Shown here: positions 23,399 to 35,082 of the stretch, piece after piece
Position numbering within the stretch: position 1 is the first letter of the stretch
How the letters are laid out: every line of letters starts with the position of its first letter
Origin: Isoetes taiwanensis
Lineage: Eukaryota; Streptophyta; Lycopodiopsida; Isoetales; Isoetaceae
NCBI GenBank assembly: GCA_021234155.1
Contig: JAJEKV010000046.1
Coordinates: 9,305,012-9,369,011 of the forward strand
Direction: 5' to 3'
Length of the DNA: 64,000 bases
Notes under the pieces: generated by a model
Database searches by the model: none
The model's input: only the letters and a program-made list of their open reading frames with translations
Told to the model about the DNA's origin: nothing
Made by a program: the position numbers and the translations under genes

Positions 23399-23700
23399 CG
23401 GGAGGCATAGTCTTTCGTTTCTTCATTCCACTAGAACCCGGCTCTGATCTGGCGCTCTGCTTCTTTGTTGGAGTCATCATGTCTTGATGATGGCGTTGTA
23501 TCTTGCTGCTCGAATTCCCTTCTAAACTTAGTCTCTTTTGGGACTTTGTGATTTTGGGACTGCACGTAAAAAACAGGTTCTGGCATATTCTTAAATTTGA
23601 AAGTAAGGACATACAATCATTCAAGGGAAAAAAGTGGGTTAAGGGTACAACACGGCCATCTTTAGCCCGCCCAAACACTAATTCGAACTTTTACATTTCA
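23399..23700 (-). pseudogene. Possible 5' exon of the methyltransferase-like gene
   Basis: Ends in a strong donor (CTCCCG/GTAAGC). It encodes a basic stretch with GSSGMKKRKTMPP and a second overlapping frame with FKNMPEPVFYVQSQNHKVPK. The intron to the acceptor at 23,347 would be only 52 bases and the phase does not match the next frame, so a frameshift or a different acceptor is needed. Confidence 0.3.
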
Positions 23701-23856
23701 AGGGACAGTGTGTATCGGGCGCAGAGGAGTTTATCAGGCGCATAGTTTTATCGGGTCTTAAGCCGGAGGCCGAGAGAGATTCTGAATGACTTCTCGGCAT
23801 GGTGCCACGATGCTGCAAGCTCCTAACAGCAGTTTAGTCTGTATCTCCGTCTAACT

Positions 23857-24066
23857 GTGTTGAAACTAGATGATTGGATCGACATATGTGGGGCCAAGGT
23901 AGCAGCGGGAGATGAGCTAGAGGACACAGGCACTCTTCGCTGCAGCGCCATGGAAAAGGGATACACAAGAATCACTTTAACACAAGTTTTTGATGTAGAT
24001 GCCTTGTTGATGAGGCCGACCGAAGAAGCAAAGGCCCTCAGAGAGGCTGCGGGATCTGTGATATAA
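23857..24066 (+). CDS. Short unrecognised open frame
   Basis: Encodes 69 residues with ordinary composition (LDDWIDICGAKVAAGDELED, then RPTEEAKALREAAGSVI). The GC content is higher than its flanks. No family is recognised and no splice partners were found. It could be the first exon of a lost plus-strand gene or chance. Confidence 0.25.
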   Translation: MLKLDDWIDICGAKVAAGDELEDTGTLRCSAMEKGYTRITLTQVFDVDALLMRPTEEAKALREAAGSVI

Positions 24067-24314
24067 TGGCCCAAAGAATACTTGCGAGAAGAGGTGAGTG
24101 CTTACCACTATTTTATTAGGATGCTTGTTTTAGAGATCATGTTAGACTTGTTTAGAATGTGGAACTACTCGAAAGCTCGCTCGATTTGTTGTTTCCTTGT
24201 TGAGCATATTTCAACATCGAGACACTCTCTGGGTTGAGAGATGCTGAGCAAGGGAGCAACCAATCAGAGTAACTCGCGAACAGCTCTATGTTTTGGTAGT
24301 TTTGGTTGGAATAT

Positions 24315-25130
24315 ATTCCTCTGTGGTTAGTCGCAGAGGCCTCCACCCAGTCTGAGCCCCTCCCCTTCACAATATTCGATGAAGATGCTTCCAAGGAGAG
24401 TGGCTCAGACTGGCTAGAGGCACCTGCGACTCGACAATGGAGAATGCACTAGAGCTTGGGCAGGTCAAAGGGCAGATGTGGGATAAGGAGTCTGCATTGC
24501 TGTGTGTAAGACTCGAGGACCTTCTCGACTCGCGAGTCGAGAAAGCCCCCCAGCCCTCCTTAGGGATGCAGTTCAAATGCATTCCCCCGTGGTTAGTTGC
24601 AGAGGCCTTCACCCAGTCTGAGCCCCTCCCCTTCACAATATTTGAGGAAGATGGTTTGAAAGAGAGTGGCTCTGATTGGATAGAGGCACTTGCAACTCGA
24701 CACTGGAGAATGCACTAGAGCTTGGGCAGGTCAAGGGCGGATGTGGAATAAGGAGTCTGCATTGTTGTGTGTAAGACTCGAGGGCCTTCTCGACTCGCGA
24801 GCCGAGAAAGCCTCCTAGCCCTCCTTAGGGATGCAGTTCAAATGCATTCTCCTGTGGTTAGCCGCAGAGGCCTCCACCCAGTCTGAGCCCCTCCCCTTTG
24901 CAATATTCGAGGAAGATGGTTCGAAGGAGAGTGGCTCTGACTGGGTAGAGGCATCTGTGACTCGACACTGGAGAATGCACTAGAGCTTGGGCAGGACAAG
25001 GGAGGATGTGAGATAAGTAGTCTGCATTACTGTGTATAAGACTCGAGGGCCTTCTCGACTCGCGAGTCGAGAAAGCCCCTCAGCCCTCCTTATGGTCCTC
25101 TCGACTCGCATATCTAGTATGCGACCACCA
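24315..25130. repeat. Tandem repeat of about 265 bp, three copies plus a decayed fourth
   Basis: GGTTAGTCGCAGAGGCCTCC-type starts at 24,325, 24,591 and 24,856 (spacing 266 and 265). A shortened copy follows at about 25,117 (CCAAGACTGAGCCCCT). Each unit carries one palindrome, CCTTCTCGACTCGCGAGTCG with its mirror half, at about 24,530, 24,788 and 25,050. A separate CACTAGAGCTTGGGCAGG block is also conserved in every unit. Confidence 0.9.
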
Positions 25131-25184
25131 AGACTGAGCCCCTATCCTCAAAAGTGCTAGAGTAGAGAGATCCGATCTGGATGG

Positions 25185-25582
25185 CAGCATTCTCGACTCG
25201 CGTTTCGAGAATAGGGGGAGTAGACTAGCGTTGGCTAGCTGAGGCATTCTAGACTCGCGAGTCGAGAATAGGGAGTGTAATATCGAGGCGAGTATGAGGG
25301 AGTAGACCCTGGAGTGTTGGGTATGTGAGGCATTCTCGACTCGCGAGTCGAGAATAGGAGTGTTTGCTGAGTGAGGCATTCTCGACTCATGAGTCGAGAA
25401 TAGGGAGTGTAATATTGAGGCGAATATGAGGGAGTAGATCCTGAAGTGTTGGGTGGGTGAGGCATTCTCGACTCGCGAGTTGAGAATAGGAGTGCTTGCT
25501 GGGTGAGGCATTCTCGACTCACGAGTTGAGAATAGGAATGCTTGCTGGGTGAGGGATTCTCGACTCTCGAGAGATTGCAGGG
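25185..25582. repeat. Palindrome array 2: GCATTCTCGACTCGCGAGTC type, about seven copies
   Basis: Palindromes lie near 25,190, 25,246, 25,331, 25,377, 25,462, 25,508 and 25,555, most as GGCATTCTCGACTCG / CGAGTCGAGAATAGG with 0-3 changes. The spacing alternates between about 46 and 85 bases. The linker GGGAGTGTAATATTGAGGCG with AGTGTTGGGT occurs in the longer spacers. The palindrome is shared with the other arrays while the linkers are not. The minus-strand frames full of STRESRMPH are translations of this repeat. Confidence 0.9.
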
Positions 25583-25902
25583 TGTAGACTGCACCTTTCC
25601 TGCAAGGGAGGATGTATTATGTTTTAGAAAGGTTTGTGCAATGCTCTAAACTACCTAATATCTCCACAGTTCAATTATGTGTTAGAAAGGTCTGTGCAAT
25701 GCTATAAACTACCTAACATCTTCACAGTTCAACCGAACGAAACATTCATAGTTGTTTCTTTTGTGTACATGTTTGCTCTGCAATTTTTTCCTTCTATCCT
25801 AGTCGGCAATTTTGGTTGCTTGTCCCTATTCGGAGTTATGATTAAATGGCAACAATGAGGCATTCAATTAAATCATAGAAAGAAAGAACACGGAATTGGC
25901 TT

Positions 25903-25903
<1 letters not shown>

Positions 25904-25933
<30 letters not shown>
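25904..25933. repeat. Run of 30 A
   Basis: A pure A tract in an AT-rich gap. It could be the tail of a retroposed copy, but no coding or SINE body is recognisable upstream. 25,940-26,580 holds no gene I recognise. Confidence 0.8.
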
Positions 25934-25935
<2 letters not shown>

Positions 25936-26585
25936 GTCTTGACGACTGAATAAAACAAGATAACATAAGGAAAGAATGTACCTGGCAGATTTGTTGGAAG
26001 AAGATGCAGCTTCCATGTCTGATTCCTTGCTTACACAGGCACGTGCAAATCGAGAATAGGGGTTTGTCGGGCTTGAAATTGTATCAGGGGATAGTAAGAT
26101 CCTCTAAATACTATAAAAGGAAGAAAGAAATAAGAATACAGTAAAGCACATGGAAATAACAAAATCAATGGTAAAAATAGTGCTAAAAACTTATTAAAAA
26201 GGACCTCACACTCTTCCTAGACAATAGCGGCATTTGTGGGACTCGATCTGCGCGACTTCGGCGCTGGATGCGTCATGATCCGTCGACCAGGCGGTTGTCA
26301 TAAGAATAGGTCGCTCTGTTGTTCGTTGGTCGATCGCCCAGCAGGTTCCGGCTTGCAGAAAAAATAAAGGAGGATGAAGGAGTGTGACAAAACAGGGGAG
26401 GATGAATCGGTCGATACAGAGGAAGGGGAAGAGTGCAGTTATTTCTGGCTGCACCCTCGATCCTCGGAAAAGTGCCTTAATGAATGTTTGGCACGTACAG
26501 GCCATGTCATGCGTGATGTGGATGTGCGGACTGCTGGCGTGGCCACGTCAGCAGTCGCTGTGGAATTGACACGTGGCCACAAGAA

Positions 26586-26855
26586 TATATTATGGCTCTA
26601 TGGTTTTAATGTTATGGTTTTAATGTTATATATATAGTTATATATATGGTTATGATATATGGTTATGATATGTTATATGGTTTTAATATTTATGGTTATA
26701 TGGTTATATATATGGTTATGAGGTTTTAATATTTATGGTTATATGGTTATAAATATGGTTATGATGTTTTATGGTTATGATATGTTATATGGATTTTAAT
26801 ATTTATGGTTATATGGTTATATATATGGTTATGATGTTTTATGGCGAACATTTCT
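26586..26855. repeat. AT-rich minisatellite (ATGGTTAT / TATGGTTTTAATATT)
   Basis: Irregular repeats of ATGGTTATATATATGGTTATG and ATGGTTTTAATATTTATGG fill 270 bases. There is no coding potential. The unit also echoes briefly near 30,255 (TTCATGGTTATATGGTTATA). Confidence 0.85.
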
Positions 26856-26859
26856 CTTG

Positions 26860-29800
26860 AACGACACAGTTTCTTGGATGAAAATTTGTGTGGAGTTTTT
26901 TATGGCAAAAAAGAGGCTTGATGTTCAATGATGATTGAACCACTGCCAGAACGAATTCAACCAGAAATAGCATCAAGATTTGTGAACATTGCAATAGGGG
27001 GCCTTAGAAATTTTGACCTTGGTGTATTGTGTGAGTTGGACCACATTTTGGGTGTATACATTGATGTAGATGACATGATCTTTATTTGGGTTTGTTGCTA
27101 TAGCCACCTACCAATAATTGTTTAGACTCCCATGCTCGATGAAGTCCAAACACAAATGGCAGTGGTTATTGAATCTCTATTCCCATCTCATCAGTGATCA
27201 ATGATCGTTTGAATTGTTAAGTAGTACAAGTTTGAGTTGTGGTTTGAGTAAAAGAGAAGCAACGTTTGAATTGTAAGAGTTTGAGTTGAACAGTTAAATC
27301 ATTGGGCAGTTTGAGTGAAAGAGAAGAATCGTAAGAGATAATGGTGGTGTTGTGTGCAATTGTTATGCATCTCATAGTTATGCCTGGTTCATTTATATAT
27401 ATACCATGTTTAATATGTATAGTTTAGAGCACTACGCTGCCCTAGATAGCTAGATTTGGCTTCACAACTTTAGATGTTACAAAATCTCTAGTAAGCTCCT
27501 TGGAAAGTGTTTTAACTTCCTTTCAACTTGAATGTATTAGTACTAAAACAAACAATTTGATGCAAATCTATACTATGCCCTAGGCCCAATACCACCAATG
27601 TTGAGTCCTATTACGTCACATAGGGAAAGAAGGAGAGTTATTGTTCAAGGTAAGTGATATTTTCAACGTTTGCTAAAGGCCGAAATAAAGGTAAGTTGTC
27701 TATTTGTTACATGAACAAAAATATTGACTAGTGTGTCCCCATTTTTCTGAAATCATGTTATTGAGAACACATAACCTAGCCATAATTCCTAACCTTTGTT
27801 GCAGTGAACCATCGTGTAGCTATTTGGAACAATATTTTAGAATTGAAAACAATTTTAAACATACTAGACTATAAAAAAAATATTGTTTTTTACCTTGTTG
27901 CAGCCCTCCCTGATGAGCTGGCATTGATAGTGGATAAGGGCAAATAACCAGAAGAAAGTAAAGAGCATTAACATTACAATAGGTTGTAACCTCACCTTTG
28001 AAAAGTCGGTTCCTGGAGGTGCAAGAATGGCGAAAGGAGTATCAGGAACCTCAGGAAAAATTTTAAGCATTACACGCCAACATCATTGCAGCCAGTCATC
28101 AGGATCAAATGCATTTATCATGCAGATTTAGAAGCTGCGTAGAAATTGTGTAGAGCTAAACTTGACTCAAGTTTCAATTTCAGTCTGTTAGCAACATCCG
28201 TGTGTCATTAGGTTGCTGTAAGTTACAAATAAATCAGACTAACATATCAATAAAAGAAAATAATCTGGTTTTCTATAATCAAATAGATTCTTTACTGAGA
28301 ATGATGAGACCTCGATGCACCTATATCATAGATCAAGAGCTTATCGGCTTCATACCAAATCGCCCAGGCCATTCATTGGATTATTGGCTGAACTTCAAGA
28401 AATCGAGAATTTTTTTGTCCCCCTCATTTGCCTCGCTTTTTGCAATGAGTCTACATATTGAATTGCTTCATTCGAAAAACAAAAAGCGGAAGAAGAAGCT
28501 GCACAAAGGCAGAATTTCTGAAAAAGGGCAGATCCTTTGCAGAGCACCGTGTTTAACAGATACAGAAAGGAGAATGTAGAATTAAGAGAAAAAGGGAGAG
28601 AGATATCCCGTGTCGGAAAATCTGCACAACTTTAAAACAAATAGGACTTACCTTGCGCATTAGGATCTGCAAATTTTTCTCAACTTTCACACTAGGGTCT
28701 GCAGATTTTTCTCAGCATTGACAGGTCAAGAAGACACATCAAGGTGCAAAAGCCAGTCAGAAAAGATACATTCAATATTTCAATCTGTTTTACCTATTCC
28801 AGCTTGCAAGTGCTCGATTCTTCCAAGTATGCCGGCAGATCTTTTGCCTCCCTTAAGAAACGTAGTAGGGTTAAGAAACATAGTAACCCTACGGCTTTAA
28901 TCCTCTGGTATATATATGAGAAAAGATAAAAGAAAAGTCCAATAAGACATGAGCTAGCAAAAAGTGCAGGTCGTGGACAGAGGAATCATTGTATTAGAGC
29001 TAGCAAAAATTTCAGGTAGTAAACAGAGAGGAGCTCTTTTGCGATAGAGAGCAACAGAACAGAGAACATGTACTAATGGAGTAGCTCTACAAAAAATATG
29101 TTACAGAGCAGCACCAACGATGAATTGATTTGTAAATGAAGACCCCATTTGCAATGTGGTTATGTTTAAATGTACAAAAATTTTTCCCAAGTTCATTCTG
29201 AGACATAGAATGACCTGCAACATATGATTCAAAACCAATGTGATGCATGCTTCTTTCTCAAAGTTTCTGCTTTGAATTCAGTGTTACCTTATTTAAATTC
29301 CCTATTAGAACATGAGGCCTGGTACTAATATTTATCATCTGAATTGTATGCATAATGATCAGTCAACCAACTAAAATTTTGCCAGCGTTCTTCTCACTTG
29401 CCCTTTAACATATGGCATTGCAATTCTAAACCGTTGCAATCTTTCTTTCTCAAAGTTTCTAATCAAGGCTTGCCTTGCAGAGTCATGTTTTACAGAATGG
29501 AAAAATGAATATGCGCGGAGTTGGATCTGCAGAATGGGGTGAATTTCCAAAATGAGGCTCGAATGAAAAGGAACTTGCGAAATCAGTGTTCAAGTAGTCA
29601 AAATGGGGTAGAGCATAAAGCTGGAGCACACATGTGTGCAGTATTGGAGCATAACACTATGAAGATACATCTGGGCATAGGCAACAGTTAAAATCGGACA
29701 CAGCAAAAAATCCAACTTTGCCATAGCTGCCTTCTGAAAATATACTTCAAATACATTGGACGCCCATAACAGAGCTACTGAAAGGGCAGTTCATTCTTCA

Positions 29801-30300
29801 AGAGCACATTATTCAAGAAAATATGCAAATAATTAGGTCAGGAATTCAGAGAACATAACCTTCACTTGAAGAAGTAGATCAGCATTATTAGCATGACAAA
29901 GATGCCTTCAGCAAAGTTTTCTGCCGCCATAGCCTCTCCGCTGCCATAGCCCGTGGTCATGAATGGCCAACGTGCTCCTTGCTTCTATGCCTTGCATGTC
30001 CATGACCGAACAGAAAAGAAACTTTAGCGGAGGTGCCGGAGAGCTAAATTTCTTCTCTTGCAGATCTGGATCTTCCTTGAAGACCAAAGAGCAAAGACTT
30101 CACTGGAAAATCCAATAAATCGGCATTCAAAAACCCTTGTACCCAGGAAACGGAAAAATATATATACGTGTCGTTTGTATAAAGAAGCATAAAAGAATCG
30201 AAACTTGAGAAAATGAATTATATATGTGTTGATTGCTTATTGTTTTGTAGTGTTCATGGTTATATGGTTATAATGTGTCTTCTTTCATTTAGGGAGCATG
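26860..30300. other. Intergenic, no gene recognised
   Basis: AT-rich sequence with short random frames only, for example 26,928-27,125 and 28,202-28,579, which lack motifs and exon-like boundaries. I see no element ends or arrays. Confidence 0.5.
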
Positions 30301-30313
30301 TGAGATAAGCAGA

Positions 30314-31638
30314 ATGGAGCCAAGCAAGCCAAACACAGGACATTGCCCTAGGCTCCAATGGAGGAAGATGGATTGCTTATTGTTGCACCCGTGCAATGGG
30401 ATGGTCTTTGCAGAGGGCATCATAACTGCAATAGATCCATCTGATAATGTGAATGATCAAAGGTTGGGAGATGATCATCTTGGTGTGGCATTGGGAAGCT
30501 TCTTATCCAAGTTGATACAATCATGTCCCAGGGGAGCTCCAGTGACTGCATTGTGTGCTCTGGATTGTTGGAGTCTCAAACTCAGTTAAGATGGCCAATT
30601 AGACATATTACACACAAGAATGGTGAGAACCTAGAAGGCCCAACTGAAGTAGATACCCCAAGACCCAGCCCAGGCAATGTGGAAGGTTTGGTGGTGAATG
30701 AGCATCCTTTGATCACGAGGAAGAGGCGCTACATTTTTCATAAAAGGCAGCCAAGGGTGCCCAAAAGGGCTAGAGGTGACAGATATTTACAAAGGATGGA
30801 AAGTATGGCACCAACCAAAGAAAACCTAGAAGCAATTAGGGGACAAGTGTGTTGCACTCTAGATTGCACAGTCCAGTATAGTGTGGATGATTTTGTGGAA
30901 ATAAGGTCCCAATACATTGGACAACTTCAGAAAGACGGGATTAATTTCATCTACTCCTTGTATAGAAATTCCTGCTATGATGAAAACACAGGAATATTAC
31001 TTTATCAATTGAGGGGCCTGAAGGTATGTATGAGAGCATTGAGATGGATTCTTGGCGTGAGCAAGACTTCATTTCACAGATACTGGGAGCAGGTCAGAAA
31101 AGGCAGGTTGTTCCAGCATGGCAATGCACTGACTTTGAAACCTAGAGTAAACACTTTGAAGGCCATTGCAGTCTTCGAGAGCTTTGTGAGATACATGTCT
31201 CAATCTATGCCGCATAAGCCGAAGGTGAACGAGCACGGTGTAGGAGTGGTCCAAAGGGTGTTGCCACAATATTACATCCAGAAAGAGTGCCTTAAAAAGG
31301 TCAACTCCATTCTAGAAACTACTGGAGGTCGGCCTCTTTCTCAATCACATTTCAGCAGGTTATGGAAAACTCACTTCTCAGACGTGTGTGTCTTGCAACA
31401 CATGTCATTCACTTGCATGCAATTGAAGGATACACTTGCATCAACTGCAATAGAGAGAGAAAGAATGGCAATCAGGGAGCAATTTGCAGGTCACCAAAGG
31501 GACCAAATATCATGTAGACAGTTGTATTGGCAGTGGAGAACATTTTCCCAGATGCAGCCTGACAGATTTTTGTATATAATTCATGATCAGATGGACCAAC
31601 ACAAGACTTTCTTGTCAAAGCTAGATCCTTTGCCCTAG
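30314..31638 (+). pseudogene. Transposase-like protein of the DUF7869 type, N-terminal part, frameshifted
   Basis: The first frame, 30,314-30,589, has HPCNGMVFAEGIITAIDPSD and LGDDHLGVALGSFLSK, reminiscent of plant transposon-associated N-terminal domains. It overlaps a second frame, 30,523-31,638 (371 codons), with NFIYSLYRNSCYDENTGILL, ALRWILGVSKTSFHRYWEQV and, near the end, RFLYIIHDQMDQHKTFLSKL. This last block matches the DGMDQxKTxLP signature I associate with DUF7869 proteins (RNase H-fold transposase-like), with the usual DGMD changed to DQMD. The C-terminal half is missing after the TAG at 31,636, and the N- and main frames are out of phase. Family assignment is from memory of motifs and is moderate. 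Confidence 0.55.
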
Positions 31639-31856
31639 CATTGTCAAAATGCTTTTCAGATGAAAGTAAGTCTGGCGGGTGTTTTTTCCTATGCAAAAGT
31701 TTTCTACCAAGGTGTTGCATCTACTTTCCCTGATACAAGAAAACTTGCCTAAACAACATTGGCAATGAACCATTTGAAAGTGTAGATTGGAGAGCATGCT
31801 TTGATGATTAGTGTGAAATGAAGAATAAGAGAGCAATGCCGCTCAAATAACATGTC

Positions 31857-31982
31857 GTAGTTTAAAAACTTGGTTATATTATGATTTTATAACAGAAGTA
31901 TTTTTACATTAAAACGCTTTAACATGTTGTAGTTTAAAAACTTAGTTATATTATGATTTTATAACAGAAGTACGTTTTTGTT
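31857..31982. repeat. Tandem duplication, about 70 bp x 2
   Basis: TAGTTTAAAAACTTGGTTAT followed by ATTATGATTTTATAACAGAAG is repeated from about 31,928 with one early substitution. No coding. Confidence 0.8.
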
Positions 31983-31984
31983 CT

Positions 31985-33140
31985 ATACTTTTTACATAAG
32001 AACGCTTTATGTCAGTTAGAATTTTTGTTTTGCATTTGAAAGGTTAAAATTGAAAGACTTCCTGTCACCCAAAAAGCTTTACATTTTTTTGCCTGCCCAA
32101 AGAAAATTAGATTAGCCTGTCAAATTTTAGCAATGCCCCTGCTATAGCACCACCCCTGGTTTTGCCAGAACCTGCCAGAATGGGACAAGCCAGGGTGGTT
32201 ACCACTAATAAATTCTTGCAGAAAGGTCTGGTCGCACGGAGTGTTTCTTAGCGGCGATAGCTCCAGAAGCCGGATCGCTCTGATTGGTCTAGTCGCAAAG
32301 GGAACACTCTGTTGGCGGCGCCGCCATAATGCCACCACAGCACGGGACCCAAAATTTACCTACAATAAGAAACCCCATAATCTTAATTAATCGGGGGTTG
32401 ACTATGGTGACAACCGCTATATATTGTTGTATATTAATGTCCTAATGTGTAAATATGCTAATATCCTATTATATTTTGTTGTACTTTTGGTTTCTTTTAG
32501 GGAAAATTGACAATATATAATTTGATGTTTGCAGATCTCATAGGCCAGAACCCAGCTCCATACACATATAAACACGCCCTTGCTATGTGCTGCAATGTTG
32601 GGGGCATGCAAATCCTTTGTGTAGGTTGGAGATTCCTTTGCATCAATGGGAAGGGGAACTTTTGCAGGAATAATGACATTGAATGGGTTATATGTTTGCA
32701 TTTGTCTCCAAAAAAGACTATGATGAACTGACAAGGTTCCTCGTTGCTAATGTATATGTAAGTTGGATCTATTCTATTCTATTCTTTAAGATGGATTTGA
32801 CAACCGTGCAATACAAACATATGCGCAACTCGCAACTCTAGTCCCTGCATGATTCAATTATATACACTATTACTTACGTGCGGCAACACCAAGCACATGC
32901 GTTTACTAGTATTGCCTTATATAAGTCACTAGGGCAACAAAGAGTCTAGACTCCATACCCAACATGTTAAGGTCTTTCCAATGACAGTAAAATGTTAGAA
33001 GCCTTCCAATTTAGACTCGTTTGTAAAAACAAATGAGGCACAATATTCATCAAAATAGGAATTTTAGCAAAAAGAAGCAGCATTTCAAGCATTTTGTGAC
33101 ATTCTGACCAGTACTCCAGCCGATGAGAATATGCAAAGCA
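31985..33140. other. Intergenic, no gene recognised
   Basis: Includes a GC-rich patch at 32,130-32,345 and a (TATTC)n-like tract near 32,768-32,790 that resembles the LINE tail at 8.96 kb. No LINE body is visible beside it. The open frame at 32,507-32,731 has no recognisable motif. Confidence 0.4.
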
Positions 33141-33142
33141 TA

Positions 33143-33319
33143 GTTGAAAAATAGCCACTTTACTCAATAGCTTCTTTGGAATGTATGGTAATAGTAAGTT
33201 CAAAGAAAGACTATGATTCATCAAATCTAGTTGAAAATAGCCACTTTATTCGCAATAATACCTTAATACCTTCTTTGGAGGGGTAATAGTATGTTCAAAG
33301 ACTATAATTCATCAAATCT
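33143..33319. repeat. Tandem duplication, 87 bp x 2
   Basis: GTTGAAAAATAGCCACTTTA begins at 33,143 and again (one A fewer) at 33,230. Both copies end in ATTCATCAAATCTA. No coding. 33,320-34,980 holds no gene I recognise apart from the 3' flank of the PHD gene. Confidence 0.8.
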
Positions 33320-35082
33320 AATGGGTTATTATGCCCTTCATAGAAGAGGACCATAAAATAACATGGGTACTAAAGTAGCTCCTAAAGGAAGATAAGTTAA
33401 AGAAGTGCATTTTATATGGTCTTGCCCAATCGCGTGAAAAACGCGGCATGCGTTTTTGTACTCTCCTGTTCCTTTCAATTTTACCTGCTATTTTCTTGAT
33501 GACGTGCGCTGAATTGTGCGTGAAATGCCTTTTTTACAGCCCTGGTTTTCTACCTGAAAGCAGGCGTTTCTTTTATCCGCAATATTATAGGAGACGCCTT
33601 AGGCAAGTTCGCCTGTTCCAACAAGTCGAGTGCTATCAAATTACCTGTTTCTCCAGTGTGTGTTTAGAACCCACTTGTCTTGACGGAAAGGAAACAACGT
33701 TTTAAAGAGGGTCTTAAACTATTACTTATTTAAAAATCTTACCTGCGGCAAAAATAATGATTGAGCACAAGAGGTTCTTATGCATGTCCCAGAGTTTATA
33801 GTAGTCTGGACTGTCAAACATCCCATCGGCCCAGAGCAATCTTTATTGAGTGGAGCACATGAAACAGGTTGACATCGTCAATCTATAATTGAACTGAAGG
33901 TCAGCGGAATTCATATTCTTGCAAAATTATTAGCCTTTTTTAACGAACGAATATTGCTTGCAAGATTTGGCTGAACAAAGATATTTTATTAGGTTGATAT
34001 CAAAGGCATTCATAGAGTTTGGCACAATCGAGTATATTCTCACATTCTTTTAGTCATCCAATTGGTAAAATACAGTTACCTTATTCACACCTCTCCTTTT
34101 TTTGCTTGTTCTTCGATATCACATGGACAATCATTTGCAAACTCTGCTTCTTTGTTAAATATTCCATAAGCCTGCGATGCTTCCATCTGTCATTTACACT
34201 GAAACATGTTATACCATCAACGAAGAATGTTACAAACACAAAGCTTATCCTAAAGCCAACAACGACGAGAGGATAGAAATGCAAGTATGTGAAATGTCTA
34301 AAACAAGCAGAGCATTCCAAATGCTTATCAAATTTTGGAATCTAGTAATATCACGCCCCAAATATCTGCATATGTTATAACTTCATCTCTATAACTACTC
34401 GAGGCCACATCATTCTTGGAGTACAAGAACGCTGGGGGCAACACCAAAGGCAGAAATGATATTCATAAATGTCTGCAGTCAATAAACTGCGCACTTAAGA
34501 CGAGTACCACATTTTCAAGCGTACACTCGTGTCCCTACATTTCTGCTATTAGAACAGCTACCATTAGACAATCGGGAAAAACCTAGTCAAAACATTAAAT
34601 ATTTGGAATCGAGGTTCTTGCACAGTCCCACAATGACACTGCACATATACCTCTCAATTTTTAATCCAAAAGTAGACGAAAATGGTGTGACGCGCGTGAC
34701 TGTCTTTTGTTACCCTAGAGGCGTGCGACTCGGTCTTCTGTTACTCTATAGGAAAAAATTTCTTGCCACACTTCTTCACAAGAAAACAGATACTGACACT
34801 ACCTCACATGTAGAAGCATAATGCTATACGTATTAGTCTGAAATTTTCCAAATTGAGCCAGTTCTAAAGAAAAAAGAAACAAGCTCTGAACATCAATGAG
34901 GGCAGGAGAAGCCAAGCATGAATCTATTTGCAACTGCTTTTATTTTTCTGATCTTATTACACTTGACCAATCTCACAATAGACTCGGAATCAGAAGTAGA
35001 AAGACGAAAAATAGTCACTCCATTCCACATGCAATTCCTGACTCGAATTTACAAAATTCAACTTTGATGCAAAAAGACTCAC

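Noticed and set aside
21773-25582. CRISPR-like appearance of regularly spaced palindromic repeats.
   Set aside because: The DNA is clearly plant nuclear, the spacers are themselves repeated, the repeat flanks vary and there are no cas genes.
25080-25594. Two long minus-strand frames (143 and 119 codons) rich in STRESRMPH and ILDSRVENAS.
   Set aside because: They are translations of the CTCGACTCG palindrome array. Both halves of the palindrome read through without stops in several frames, so openness is not evidence of a gene.
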